A stretch of 64,000 bases of DNA, taken from NCBI RefSeq assembly GCF_024714495.1, contig NZ_JAMZMJ010000010.1, positions 124,001 through 188,000 of the forward strand, read 5' to 3'. The position numbers were made by a program, and so were the translations under genes. Numbering within the stretch: the first letter of the stretch is position 1; every line of letters starts with the position of its first letter. The notes under the pieces are model-generated. The model was not told the DNA's origin. It saw only the letters and a program-made list of their open reading frames with translations, and made no database searches. This DNA is from Marinoscillum pacificum (GTDB lineage Bacteria; Bacteroidota; Bacteroidia; Cytophagales; Cyclobacteriaceae). Below, piece by piece: positions 1-8,601 of this stretch.

Positions 1-1038
1 AGAGTTATACTTGATCAGGTTAGTAGCAACATTAAGGTAAAGGTTTCCAGAACCGTCCAACTGGATATCATTTGGGTTTTGTGCCAAGGTGCTGGTAATA
101 ATCCCTTGATAGACCTTAGAAGAATTGTAATAAGCGATATAAACATCGGAACTGTTTGAAGAATTGATCGTAGTACTTCCTCCATCAAAACTGGCATTTT
201 GCTCGTAGTACCCTGCAATAATGATATTGCCTGAGCCATCCACAGCTATGGCTTTTCCGCCATTGTCTTGATCTGCAGCATATGTACTTTCTGCACTTAC
301 TATTGGATAACCCTGATCTACTCTGGTTCCTGAGCTATTAAATTTGGTAAAATACGTTTGCCGTTGACTTATGTTTGCCACCGTAAAATCATTCATCTTA
401 TTGGTAAACTCCCCTGTGATATAGACATTACCACTATCATCTACTGTAATCCCTTCACCCGTGCTAGATGCGCTTAATGCTTGCTCCAGGTTGTGTGCAT
501 CGAAAATAAGTGCACCGTTCGTACTAAACCCTTTGACAAAAGCTCTGGAATAATAGCCGTTTGCCACTATGGATCCCGTCACCTGGTCTCCCATACCAAT
601 TCCATCAGCGATTCCACGTATATCCCCAACCAGATAAATGTTACCCGAAGCGTCTAATGCTAAATCTCTAAAAAACAACAAGGGGTCATGCTCTGTTGAC
701 TGATAGACTGCAGGCCCTCTCGTCCACATCACTCTTAACCAAGATAGTGAACCGTCTGAGTTGTATTTTGCAATAAATGCGTCCAAGTATGAATCTGCGG
801 TTTTCCAATCAAATGGATCATTTCCATTAATCACTGATTCGCTCGGATCAAAATCTGGGTCTCCTGAAAACCTCCCAATAACAAACGTATTACCTGAATC
901 ATCAATGACAGCATCGGTTGGGATTAGTCGGTTATCGTTGAGTATAGAAATGGAAGTAAACTCAGGAGTCTGAGCACCAGCATCGAGAACAAATACGATT
1001 ATTCCAAATAATAAAATGACGGTGAAAAGTGTTTTCAT
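1..1038 (-). CDS. Secreted SBBP-type beta-propeller protein (C-terminus outside window)
   Basis: The reverse strand is open without a stop from the ATG at 1036-1038 to the left edge (346 codons), so this is the N-terminal part of a longer gene. Residues 1-23 form a clear Sec signal peptide (MKTLFTVILLFGIIVFVLDA, then GAQ). The rest holds repeated short blades of the form 'VDDSGNVYITGEF', 'LDASGNIYLVGD' and 'VDGSGNIIIAGYY', the SBBP (seven-bladed beta-propeller-like) pattern common in large surface proteins of Bacteroidota. Such proteins usually end in a type IX sorting domain, which would lie outside the window. The ligand and role are unknown. A perfect 7-1-7 palindrome lies just upstream of the start. 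Confidence 0.8.
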   Translation of the reverse strand, partial: MKTLFTVILLFGIIVFVLDAGAQTPEFTSISILNDNRLIPTDAVIDDSGNTFVIGRFSGDPDFDPSESVINGNDPFDWKTADSYLDAFIAKYNSDGSLSWLRVMWTRGPAVYQSTEHDPLLFFRDLALDASGNIYLVGDIRGIADGIGMGDQVTGSIVANGYYSRAFVKGFSTNGALIFDAHNLEQALSASSTGEGITVDDSGNVYITGEFTNKMNDFTVANISQRQTYFTKFNSSGTRVDQGYPIVSAESTYAADQDNGGKAIAVDGSGNIIIAGYYEQNASFDGGSTTINSSNSSDVYIAYYNSSKVYQGIITSTLAQNPNDIQLDGSGNLYLNVATNLIKYNS

Positions 1039-1048
1039 AGTTTCTAAA

Positions 1049-1063
1049 TTGATTGACAATCAA
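1049..1063. promoter_or_regulatory. 15-bp perfect palindrome upstream of the SBBP gene
   Basis: TTGATTG-A-CAATCAA is a perfect 7-1-7 inverted repeat whose near edge is about 10 bases upstream of the ATG of the reverse-strand SBBP gene. Its position suits an operator, but no regulator can be assigned from the sequence. Confidence 0.35.
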
Positions 1064-1160
1064 AGTTTGAAACCATACATCTCACATTCAATCAGGAATA
1101 TCCCCCAGGGGTCTACGGAATTTTACGGATATCTCTGTATTCTATCTGGAAAAGCTTGCA

Positions 1161-1769
1161 CTATGCGGTGATTAGCCCTTGCTTTATGGCAATTCTAACC
1201 ATCTCTACAATACTCTTGGCTTCCATCTTTTTCATCAGATTGTTCTTATGAGTTTCCACTGTCCTCGGACTCATATCAAGCTGAGCGCCAATTTCTTTGT
1301 ACGTAAAACCATCAGCAAAACCACGAAGCACTTCAATCTCCCTAGGGGTATATTTGAGTACATCATTCAACATGACATTGGAGAAAGCAGACGAAATGTA
1401 TTGACGTCCAGAGACCACTTCATCCAAAGCTTTGAAATACTCCTGAGTATCCATATCCTTTGTTAAAAATGCGACAGCACCAGAAGACTTGGCTCTCTCC
1501 ATATCCACTGAATTGGGATCACTGGTTAGCAAAATATAAGAAGCAGGAACAAGTTCATTTAATTCTTTAATCAATAACGCACCATTAGCGTCAGGGAGCT
1601 TTAGATCTACAAATACGATGTCCGGATTGAGTCTTGTAATATACTTAGTAGCCTCCTCAGCTGATGCAGCTTCTCCTACTACTTGAAATTCCGTTTTGGC
1701 CAATAACATGGCCTTGATACCATCACGCACAATTTTGTGATCGTCTATTAGAAAAAGCTTATAGGGCAT
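1161..1769 (-). CDS. NarL/FixJ-family response regulator
   Basis: A 202-residue two-domain response regulator. The N-terminal receiver has the acidic pair in LFLIDDHKIVRDG, the phosphoacceptor Asp in PDIVFVDLKLPDA (about residue 55), the Thr in YILLTSD and the Lys in AFLTKDMD. The C-terminal LuxR-type helix-turn-helix is typical: TPREIEVLRGFADG, then TYKEIGAQLDMSPRTVETH. It is last in a tight operon: its start lies 3 bases beyond the stop of the upstream TPR histidine kinase, which probably phosphorylates it. Its kinase neighbours carry HisKA-type dimerisation domains, whereas NarL-type regulators more often pair with HisKA_3 kinases. The target genes are unknown. Confidence 0.9.
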   Translation of the reverse strand: MPYKLFLIDDHKIVRDGIKAMLLAKTEFQVVGEAASAEEATKYITRLNPDIVFVDLKLPDANGALLIKELNELVPASYILLTSDPNSVDMERAKSSGAVAFLTKDMDTQEYFKALDEVVSGRQYISSAFSNVMLNDVLKYTPREIEVLRGFADGFTYKEIGAQLDMSPRTVETHKNNLMKKMEAKSIVEMVRIAIKQGLITA

Positions 1770-1772
1770 AGA

Positions 1773-3776
1773 TTAGGCAGCTTTAGGAAAACTTATCCTA
1801 AAGATAGTTCCTTCATTTCTTTTCGAGGAAACTTCTATTGATCCATTCATTCGCTGCACCAACTCCTTACAAAGCATCAAACCTAAACCTGTACCTTTCT
1901 CTGACGAATTTTGAATGTCATGTGCTACCAGGTTTCCGCTAAGCAATTTATCAACTTGTTCCTGATCCATCCCCACACCCTGATCCTTCACCTCGATCAC
2001 TCCACAATTATCTTCACCGCTAATTAAGACATCAATCCTTTTCTGAACATCAGAATATTTCAAGGCGTTACTAATAAGATTGCGAACGATAATTTCTAAA
2101 AAGGCTCTATCAGCTTCAATCTTCAGGGACTCTTCTTGCTGTATGTGAATCTCTGTTTCTTTCAATTGAGCTACTGAAAGCAATTGACTTTTTACTCCAT
2201 CAATAATCTCAACAGGGTTTAATGATTCCGGGTCATATTGCAACTGATCAGTCTGCGCCAATGCCCATTTCAACAGGTTATCCATCATATCACGCACATT
2301 TGCTGAACTTTCTCGCAAAGTGATCAGGAAGTCTTTCAATTGATCCTTTTCTAGGTTATCCCAGTTTTCAGTCAAGCTTTTAGTGATTAAGTGAAAACTA
2401 GACAGAGGACTTTTCAGGTCATGAGAAATGATAGAAAACAAACGATTCTTCGTTTGATTTAGGCTTGCAAGTTGCTGATTGACCATTTCAAGACTTTTAT
2501 TTGACTTAACCTTAGCTCGATATAAAAGAACAATCACGGCGATTATTATAGATAGCAGAGTTAAACCTATCAATAAATACAATTGCTGACGTTCTGCCTG
2601 CTGAGCTTTTAGCTCTTGTAGTTGCCTTTCGGATTCCAGTTCAGAGATTCTTAAATCCTTTAACTCTGTTTCGAATGACACTCGTAGTTCACTTAATTCA
2701 GCTTTGTTTTCTGCTGCAGAAATAGAATCAGAGATTTCATAATATTGCTTTCTACTCTCAGCAGAAACCTTAAAGTCTCCAAGTTTTTCTGCTATATCAC
2801 CTAAAATCTTGTATGATGCTTTCTTCGTTTCCACATCCCTGGTCATAGACAGTGAGCTTAAGACCATTTTCTTAGCTTCCTGGTATTTTGATTGAAAGAA
2901 GAGAACTTCAGCAAAAGAAGTTAAGTCGCTAGATAGTGCAATGGTGTCTTTAATTTGTTTGTCTAGATTAACAGCTTTTTCATAATAATAATGAGCTGAA
3001 TCATACTGCTGACGATGCAAATGAACCAAACCTATAGAGCCGTAAGATTTGGTTAAACCACGGAGATCATTGAATTTTAGTCTTAGCCCTGTAGCAATAT
3101 TCAAGTAGTACAAAGCTGAATCGAACTCTCCCAATTCCTCATAAGCTATTGCGAGATTATGATATGAAGATCCAAGCCTGGATGAATCTCCCATATGGAG
3201 TTTATATTTTATGGCTTCAAAAAAATACGGTTTGGCTTTATCAAACTCCTCAAAACTATCGAACATGATTCCGATATTATTGCTAATTCCTCCCAGGCGA
3301 GCAGTATCTCCAAGGTCTTTTAAAATAAAATATGCCTGTACAAAGTAATCCAAGGCTTTAGAATCATTGGATTGATAATAATAGGTAATTCCTATTTCAC
3401 TGATTATGGTTGCCATTTGAGCGGAGTCTTCTGCTGCTTTCGCATCCTCCAGAACCATCTCAAAGATAGTTCTTGCTGTATCCAGCTGATTTTGATAGAC
3501 ATAAGTGATACCCATTTTGATATCAATATCACGCTCAAATTGGTGATTATCAGACCTATTGACAATATCCTTTGCTTTGGCAAGAATGTGAGCAGTTAGG
3601 TCTGTATTTTCTCTGATATAAACTGGAAACAACCCTAACAAATAGGCAACTTTCGCAGAATCGCTGGTAATTCGATCTAGTGGAACAGCTATACTGTCGG
3701 GTAATTCATTTATTTGAGAATTGCCTGATAAGGTAATTAAACTCAACAGGACAGAAAAAATGACTATTCTTCTCAT
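1773..3776 (-). CDS. TPR-repeat membrane sensor histidine kinase
   Basis: 667 residues. A signal peptide (about 1-20) is followed by tetratricopeptide repeats (about 45-340) expected in the periplasm, a coiled-coil stretch (about 350-395), one membrane segment (LYLLIGLTLLSIIIAVIVLL, about 398-417) and a cytoplasmic kinase core. The H-box is SIISHDLKSPLSS (HisKA type). The ATPase domain shows the N-box NLISNALKYS, the G1 box DQGVGM and the G2 box GTGLGLMLCKEL. Its start overlaps the stop of the upstream hybrid kinase by 4 bases (ATGA) and the response regulator follows at once, so the three are probably co-transcribed. The TPR part may bind a peptide or partner protein; the signal is not known. 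Confidence 0.9.
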   Translation of the reverse strand: MRRIVIFSVLLSLITLSGNSQINELPDSIAVPLDRITSDSAKVAYLLGLFPVYIRENTDLTAHILAKAKDIVNRSDNHQFERDIDIKMGITYVYQNQLDTARTIFEMVLEDAKAAEDSAQMATIISEIGITYYYQSNDSKALDYFVQAYFILKDLGDTARLGGISNNIGIMFDSFEEFDKAKPYFFEAIKYKLHMGDSSRLGSSYHNLAIAYEELGEFDSALYYLNIATGLRLKFNDLRGLTKSYGSIGLVHLHRQQYDSAHYYYEKAVNLDKQIKDTIALSSDLTSFAEVLFFQSKYQEAKKMVLSSLSMTRDVETKKASYKILGDIAEKLGDFKVSAESRKQYYEISDSISAAENKAELSELRVSFETELKDLRISELESERQLQELKAQQAERQQLYLLIGLTLLSIIIAVIVLLYRAKVKSNKSLEMVNQQLASLNQTKNRLFSIISHDLKSPLSSFHLITKSLTENWDNLEKDQLKDFLITLRESSANVRDMMDNLLKWALAQTDQLQYDPESLNPVEIIDGVKSQLLSVAQLKETEIHIQQEESLKIEADRAFLEIIVRNLISNALKYSDVQKRIDVLISGEDNCGVIEVKDQGVGMDQEQVDKLLSGNLVAHDIQNSSEKGTGLGLMLCKELVQRMNGSIEVSSKRNEGTIFRISFPKAA

Positions 3777-5992
3777 AATGAAACGTTGTTATCACTCGAG
3801 CTCAAAGCTGCGTACAACTTGTCTTTATCTATTGGTTTTAACAAATACCCATTAAAGTATGGCTCAAAAAGTTCACGTTGGTGAGCAGTAATATCTGCTG
3901 TCAGCGCATAAATTGGGGTACTGATATTTGGATTAATAGTAGAGCGGATGGTTTTTGTAGCGTCAAACCCATCCACTTCTGGCATATGAATATCCATGAG
4001 TATGTAATCGAAAACCGCCTCATTGGCCATATCCACTACCTCAATTCCATTTTTGGCGTGAGTGACTTTTAAGCCCCAATTGGTCAATAGTTTGATGGAA
4101 ACCATTGCATTGATCATATTATCCTCTGCAATTAGTACATTCAGCCCTTCCAACCGCCTAACTTCTTGACCTGATTTTCCTGCAGGTTTCTCACTTTTAG
4201 CAAGACTAATCTGGAAATGGAATCGAGAACCTTTTCCTATCTCACTCTCTACTTCAATATTACTTCCATGCAGGTCAATTAGTTTTTTGACAATTGCTAA
4301 ACCGAGCCCCGAACCTCCCTGCTTTTTGGTGGTAAATGATCTTGGCTGAGAAAAACTATCAAAAATCTCATCCATAAAATCAGGAGGAATACCCAATCCG
4401 GTGTCCTTTACAGTAAAATTCAATTGATCTCTTTCCTCTCCCGAATTAATCAAATCCACATACACTGAAACATTTCCACTGTCAGTAAATTTAATCGCGT
4501 TACTTACCAGGTTTCCCAAGATCTGAGAGAGCTTTGTTGAGTCCGCTTGATAATATTGATGAACATTTGGATCAATTGATAATTTCAAGTCAATACCCTT
4601 TTCTCTTGCCATAGAAGAATACGTATTGCAGATATTTTGAAGTAGTGGCCTGAATTCTACAGGAGCAAAGTCTAGGTGAACCTTACCAAGATCCAGTTTA
4701 CTAAAATCAAGTATATCATTGATAATCAGTAACAGGTTATTGGCAGAAAACCTCAATGACTCTATTAATTTAATCTCTTCACTTGAAGTACGTTCTTCCA
4801 AAAGAGATGATATGGTAATGACAGCATTAAGTGGAGTCCGTATTTCATGACTCATGGTCGACAAAAATTCCTGTTTAATTCTTGAAGCCTCCTCGGCACG
4901 ATTTTTCTTTTCTAATATTTCAGCCTTTTCACGCTGCATTTGAGCTTCTTTCTGAAGTCGCTCCATCGTAGAAATAGCCTCATAGCTCTCTATTACTTTT
5001 TGTGTCTGTGTATTGATTACGCCTTCCTTCTGCTGAAGGTATATCTCCAGGTATTTCAATGCATCAATTGGTCGATCAGTCATTTTGTACAACTGATACA
5101 TCAAATAATTACTCTTAAATCGAAGAAGGGCTATATTATACTTCTCAGCAAACTCAATGGATTTTTTGATTTTACTCTCTGCGCGAGTAAAATCTTCCAT
5201 TTCAATATAAAGCTCACCAAGCTTCATGAAGCACATACCACAACCGAGCTTCTCACCCATTTTTTCATGAATATCTATGGATTCTTTGAAGATGGATTCT
5301 GCAGTTTCATATTCCTTCAGTTGGACGTGTACTTTAGCTTTTCCGTAAAGTGCAAATGCCAAGCCTCTGGTATCATTGGTTTGCTTCTTCATCATGATAG
5401 ACTTCTCAATGATCTCAGTAGCTTTCTTTATTTCACCTCTGTTGAGGTATATTCCAGAAAGTGGATTATATGCATTTGACTCAAGATTGAGGTCACCAAC
5501 TTTTTGAGCTGCTTCAATAGCTTGTTCATAGGCTATGATAGCGCTACGTTGATCTCCAAAATACTCATAGATAGTACCCAATGATTTTTGAACTCTCGCC
5601 TGACTGTGCAAGTCTTCCGTTCTTCGGTATAGTTCAAGACAATCAATCAAATAGATCAGACCTAAATGAAAATTATCAGTCTTATAATAGATACTAGCGA
5701 TATTAAATTTTGAATCCGCAATTCCCTGTTCATCTCCCGTGATTTGAAAAAGCCCAATTGCCTCATTGCTAAACCGCATAGATCTGTCATATTCCCCCCT
5801 GATCATGTGAAAGAGTGAGAGTCTAGACTTACTTCTTGCGATTAAAGTAGTTTCATCAAGTTTTATACTTAACTCTAGTGCTTCTGTAGCAAGCTCGATA
5901 CTTCTAAAAAGATCATTGACCCGACATGAATATGCCTCATCTAACAGAGCGATTATGCGGTTAGCTTGCTCAAGATTTGTTTTGTAATTCAT
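3773..5992 (-). CDS. TPR-repeat hybrid histidine kinase with C-terminal receiver
   Basis: 739 residues with no signal peptide or membrane segment, so probably cytosolic. Order: TPR repeats (about 1-330), a coiled coil rich in Lys/Glu (about 345-380), a HisKA domain with the H-box STMSHEIRTPLNA, a HATPase domain (NLVSNAIKFT, DTGLGIPPDF, GGSGLGLAIVKKL), and a C-terminal receiver (LNVLIAEDNMINAMVS, YILMDIHMPEVDG, YALTAD, GYLLKPID). This is the first gene of the operon that also holds the second TPR kinase and the NarL-type regulator. The paired TPR kinases, one membrane-bound and one soluble, suggest a branched phosphorelay. Signal and output are unknown. Confidence 0.9.
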   Translation of the reverse strand: MNYKTNLEQANRIIALLDEAYSCRVNDLFRSIELATEALELSIKLDETTLIARSKSRLSLFHMIRGEYDRSMRFSNEAIGLFQITGDEQGIADSKFNIASIYYKTDNFHLGLIYLIDCLELYRRTEDLHSQARVQKSLGTIYEYFGDQRSAIIAYEQAIEAAQKVGDLNLESNAYNPLSGIYLNRGEIKKATEIIEKSIMMKKQTNDTRGLAFALYGKAKVHVQLKEYETAESIFKESIDIHEKMGEKLGCGMCFMKLGELYIEMEDFTRAESKIKKSIEFAEKYNIALLRFKSNYLMYQLYKMTDRPIDALKYLEIYLQQKEGVINTQTQKVIESYEAISTMERLQKEAQMQREKAEILEKKNRAEEASRIKQEFLSTMSHEIRTPLNAVITISSLLEERTSSEEIKLIESLRFSANNLLLIINDILDFSKLDLGKVHLDFAPVEFRPLLQNICNTYSSMAREKGIDLKLSIDPNVHQYYQADSTKLSQILGNLVSNAIKFTDSGNVSVYVDLINSGEERDQLNFTVKDTGLGIPPDFMDEIFDSFSQPRSFTTKKQGGSGLGLAIVKKLIDLHGSNIEVESEIGKGSRFHFQISLAKSEKPAGKSGQEVRRLEGLNVLIAEDNMINAMVSIKLLTNWGLKVTHAKNGIEVVDMANEAVFDYILMDIHMPEVDGFDATKTIRSTINPNISTPIYALTADITAHQRELFEPYFNGYLLKPIDKDKLYAALSSSDNNVSL

Positions 5993-6080
5993 TTAGGTGT
6001 GAGTCAAAAAGTATCCGATTGAAAAATAATGAATATTCACCATTTAATTCAATGATTTTAGACGAGTGAAGCCTTTACAA

Positions 6081-6111
6081 ACAAAAAGCCGATTCAGTTT
6101 GAATCGGCTTT
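6081..6111 (-). terminator. Rho-independent terminator of lpdA
   Basis: AAAGCCGATTCA / TGAATCGGCTTT forms a perfect 12-bp stem with a 3-base loop. Read on the reverse strand it is followed by a T-rich tail. It lies just past the lpdA stop codon. Confidence 0.85.
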
Positions 6112-6139
6112 CGTCAAATATCAAGAAATCTAATCCTTA

Positions 6140-7534
6140 TTAGATATGAATAACTTCATCATATGCAGCAGCAGCAGCTTCCATTACTGCTTCACTCATA
6201 GTAGGGTGAGGGTGTACAGTTTTGATAATTTCATGACCCGTAGTTTCTAGTTTTCTAGCAGCTACAGCTTCAGCAATCATCTCAGTTACGTTAGCCCCAA
6301 TCATGTGACATCCTAACCATTCGCCGTACTTAGCATCAAAGATTACTTTCACGAAACCATCTTTAGCACCTGCAGCACTTGCTTTTCCAGATGCCGAGAA
6401 TGGGAATTTACCCACCTTGATTTCGTAACCAGCCTCTTTTGCTTGCTTTTCTGTCATACCAACAGAAGCAATCTCCGGAGAACAGTAAGTACATCCTGGG
6501 ATGTTACCGTAATCTAACGGCTGTGGATTCTCTCCAGCAATTTTCTCCACACAGATGATACCTTCAGCTGAAGCAACGTGTGCCAATGCTGGTCCGTGTA
6601 CAATATCTCCAATTGCATAAACGCCATCTACATTCGTTTTGTAGTAGTCGTCTACCAATACCTTACCTCTTTCTGTTTTTACACCAGTTTCTTCAAGACC
6701 GATACCTTCGAGGTTGGTAGAAACACCAACAGCTGAAAGAACCACATCACAATCCAACTGCTCTTCACCTTTCTTGGTTTTAACAGTGACTTTGTTGGTC
6801 TTACCTTTAGTATCTACGTTAGTTACTTCACTGCTAGTCATTATTTTAATACCAGCCTTTTTGAAGCTTCTTTCTAACTGCTTGCTCACCTCTTCGTCTT
6901 CTACAGGAACAATTCTGTCCATGAATTCAACGATGGTTACTTCTGTTCCAATTGAGTTATAGAAATAAGCAAACTCTACGCCGATCGCACCAGATCCAAC
7001 AACAACCATTTTCTTAGGCTGCTTTTCCAATACCATTGCTTGTCTATAGCCAATGATTTTCTTACCATCTATTGGCAAGTTTGGTAGCTCTCTTGATCTA
7101 CCACCTGTTGCTATAATGATATTATTTGCGTCGTAAACTGTTCTCTTACCAGCTTCGTCAGTTACTTCTACTTTTTTACCTTTCTGTACTTTACCGAATC
7201 CATTGATTACTTCAATCTTGTTTTTCTTAAACAAGAATTGGATTCCTTTACTCATTCCTCCAGCAACCTCACGGCTTCTTTTAACCATACCGGAGAAATC
7301 AACAGATGCATCTTTTACGTCGATTCCGTAATCCTTAGAATGTGATATGTATTCAAATACCTGAGCACTCTTCAAAAGAGCTTTTGTAGGAATACAACCC
7401 CAATTCAAACATATGCCACCTAGCTCAGCTTTTTCTACAACTGCTACTTTCATACCAAGTTGAGAAGCTCTGATTGCAGCAACATATCCACCAGGACCAC
7501 TACCTACTACTATTAAATCATATTTTGATGCCAT
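6140..7534 (-). CDS. lpdA: Dihydrolipoyl dehydrogenase (E3)
   Basis: 464 residues, the usual length for the family. This flavoprotein reoxidises dihydrolipoamide in 2-oxoacid dehydrogenase or glycine cleavage complexes using NAD+. Visible features are the N-terminal FAD-binding GSGPGGYVAAIRA, the redox disulfide motif GGICLNWGCIPTKALL (about 39-54), the NAD-binding GSGAIGVEFA, the second FAD motif YAIGDIV and the C-terminal active-site HPHPTMSEAVMEA. No E1/E2 genes lie nearby, so it may serve several complexes. A terminator follows it and a clear TAnnTTTG -7 box precedes it. Confidence 0.96.
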   Translation of the reverse strand: MASKYDLIVVGSGPGGYVAAIRASQLGMKVAVVEKAELGGICLNWGCIPTKALLKSAQVFEYISHSKDYGIDVKDASVDFSGMVKRSREVAGGMSKGIQFLFKKNKIEVINGFGKVQKGKKVEVTDEAGKRTVYDANNIIIATGGRSRELPNLPIDGKKIIGYRQAMVLEKQPKKMVVVGSGAIGVEFAYFYNSIGTEVTIVEFMDRIVPVEDEEVSKQLERSFKKAGIKIMTSSEVTNVDTKGKTNKVTVKTKKGEEQLDCDVVLSAVGVSTNLEGIGLEETGVKTERGKVLVDDYYKTNVDGVYAIGDIVHGPALAHVASAEGIICVEKIAGENPQPLDYGNIPGCTYCSPEIASVGMTEKQAKEAGYEIKVGKFPFSASGKASAAGAKDGFVKVIFDAKYGEWLGCHMIGANVTEMIAEAVAARKLETTGHEIIKTVHPHPTMSEAVMEAAAAAYDEVIHI

Positions 7535-7566
7535 ATTAAACTATTTTAATCCGGTTATTGAGGGAG

Positions 7567-7574
7567 CAAATTTA
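7567..7574 (-). promoter_or_regulatory. Bacteroidota -7 promoter element for lpdA
   Basis: TAAATTTG on the reverse strand matches the TAnnTTTG consensus of the Bacteroidota housekeeping sigma factor and lies about 33 bases upstream of the lpdA ATG. A good -33 TTTG is not evident. Confidence 0.5.
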
Positions 7575-7781
7575 ACCCAGTAGGGTTTAGAAAAAAATTA
7601 GATTCCTTAAATGGCACAATAGCCTGATCTAATATTGATTTTTCCCAATATTGCCCCTTTAAAGTCCTATGTTTTGCATACCAATTACAGCTTTTAGCAA
7701 ACTATCCGTTAATTTGGCACCCTGAAATTATAGAACAACAACAAGTCAAACGACTTCTATAGAATCATAGATACAATAAAC

Positions 7782-8528
7782 ATGAAGTTACTAGAAGGAA
7801 AAAATGCGCTGATTACCGGAGCCTCAAAAGGGATTGGTAGATCTATCGCATTAAAATATGCAGAGCAAGGTGCTAATGTGGCCTTTACATACTTATCAAG
7901 TGTGGAAAAAGGTGAAGCTCTCGTAAAAGAATTAGAAGCTTTTGGAGTAAAAGCAAAAGGTTACCGTTCTGACGCATCAGATTTTAAAGCTGCCGGCGAA
8001 TTGGTAAACATCATGGTGGAAGATTTTGGCTCACTTGACATCTTAATCAATAACGCCGGTATCACCAGAGACAACTTACTTTTAAGAATGTCTGAAGAGC
8101 ATTGGGATGAGATCATGAATGTGAACTTGAAGTCTTGTTTCAATACTGTAAAAGCAGCTTCCAGAACTTTGATGAAGCAAAAATCAGGCTCTATCATCAA
8201 CATGTCTTCTGTGGTTGGTGTAAAAGGAAACCCTGGACAGGCAAACTATGCCGCATCTAAAGCTGGAATCATTGGCTTCTCTAAATCTATCGCTTTAGAG
8301 CTTGGTTCTAGAGGCATTCGTTGCAATGTAGTAGCGCCTGGTTTCATTGAAACAGAGATGACAGAAGTGCTTGACGAAAAAACTGTACAGGGCTGGAGAG
8401 ATGCTATTCCTTTGAAAAGAGGTGGCCAACCTGAAGACATTGCTGATGCATGTGTATTCCTTGGTTCAGATATGTCTACTTATATTACAGGCCAAGTACT
8501 ACAGGTAGACGGTGGTATGCTCACCTAA
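7782..8528 (+). CDS. fabG: 3-oxoacyl-[acyl-carrier-protein] reductase
   Basis: 248 residues, a classical short-chain dehydrogenase. It reduces 3-oxoacyl-ACP with NADPH in type II fatty acid synthesis. The cofactor motif TGASKGIG, the NNAG motif (NNAGITRDNL, typical of FabG), the catalytic Ser (INMSSVVG) and YAASK are all present, with the C-terminal tetramer segment ending YITGQVLQVDGGM. It is followed by a terminator and so seems to be a single-gene unit, away from other fab genes. The fatty-acid module at 23-26 kb lacks an obvious ketoreductase and could depend on this enzyme (inference). Confidence 0.93.
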   Translation: MKLLEGKNALITGASKGIGRSIALKYAEQGANVAFTYLSSVEKGEALVKELEAFGVKAKGYRSDASDFKAAGELVNIMVEDFGSLDILINNAGITRDNLLLRMSEEHWDEIMNVNLKSCFNTVKAASRTLMKQKSGSIINMSSVVGVKGNPGQANYAASKAGIIGFSKSIALELGSRGIRCNVVAPGFIETEMTEVLDEKTVQGWRDAIPLKRGGQPEDIADACVFLGSDMSTYITGQVLQVDGGMLT

Positions 8529-8557
8529 AGTTGAATTAATTTAACCGAATTGATGAG

Positions 8558-8597
8558 AAGCCGTTTATAGCACAAAGACTGTAAGCGGCTTTCATTT
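8558..8597 (+). terminator. Terminator downstream of fabG
   Basis: AAGCCGTTTA and TAAGCGGCTT pair over 10 bp with one G-U, followed by a T-rich stretch. It separates fabG from the next forward gene. Confidence 0.65.
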
Positions 8598-8601
8598 ATA
8601 T

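Noticed and set aside
4940-5479. 179-residue forward ORF inside the hybrid kinase gene
   Set aside because: It is the antisense of TPR repeats, with no start context or recognisable domain.
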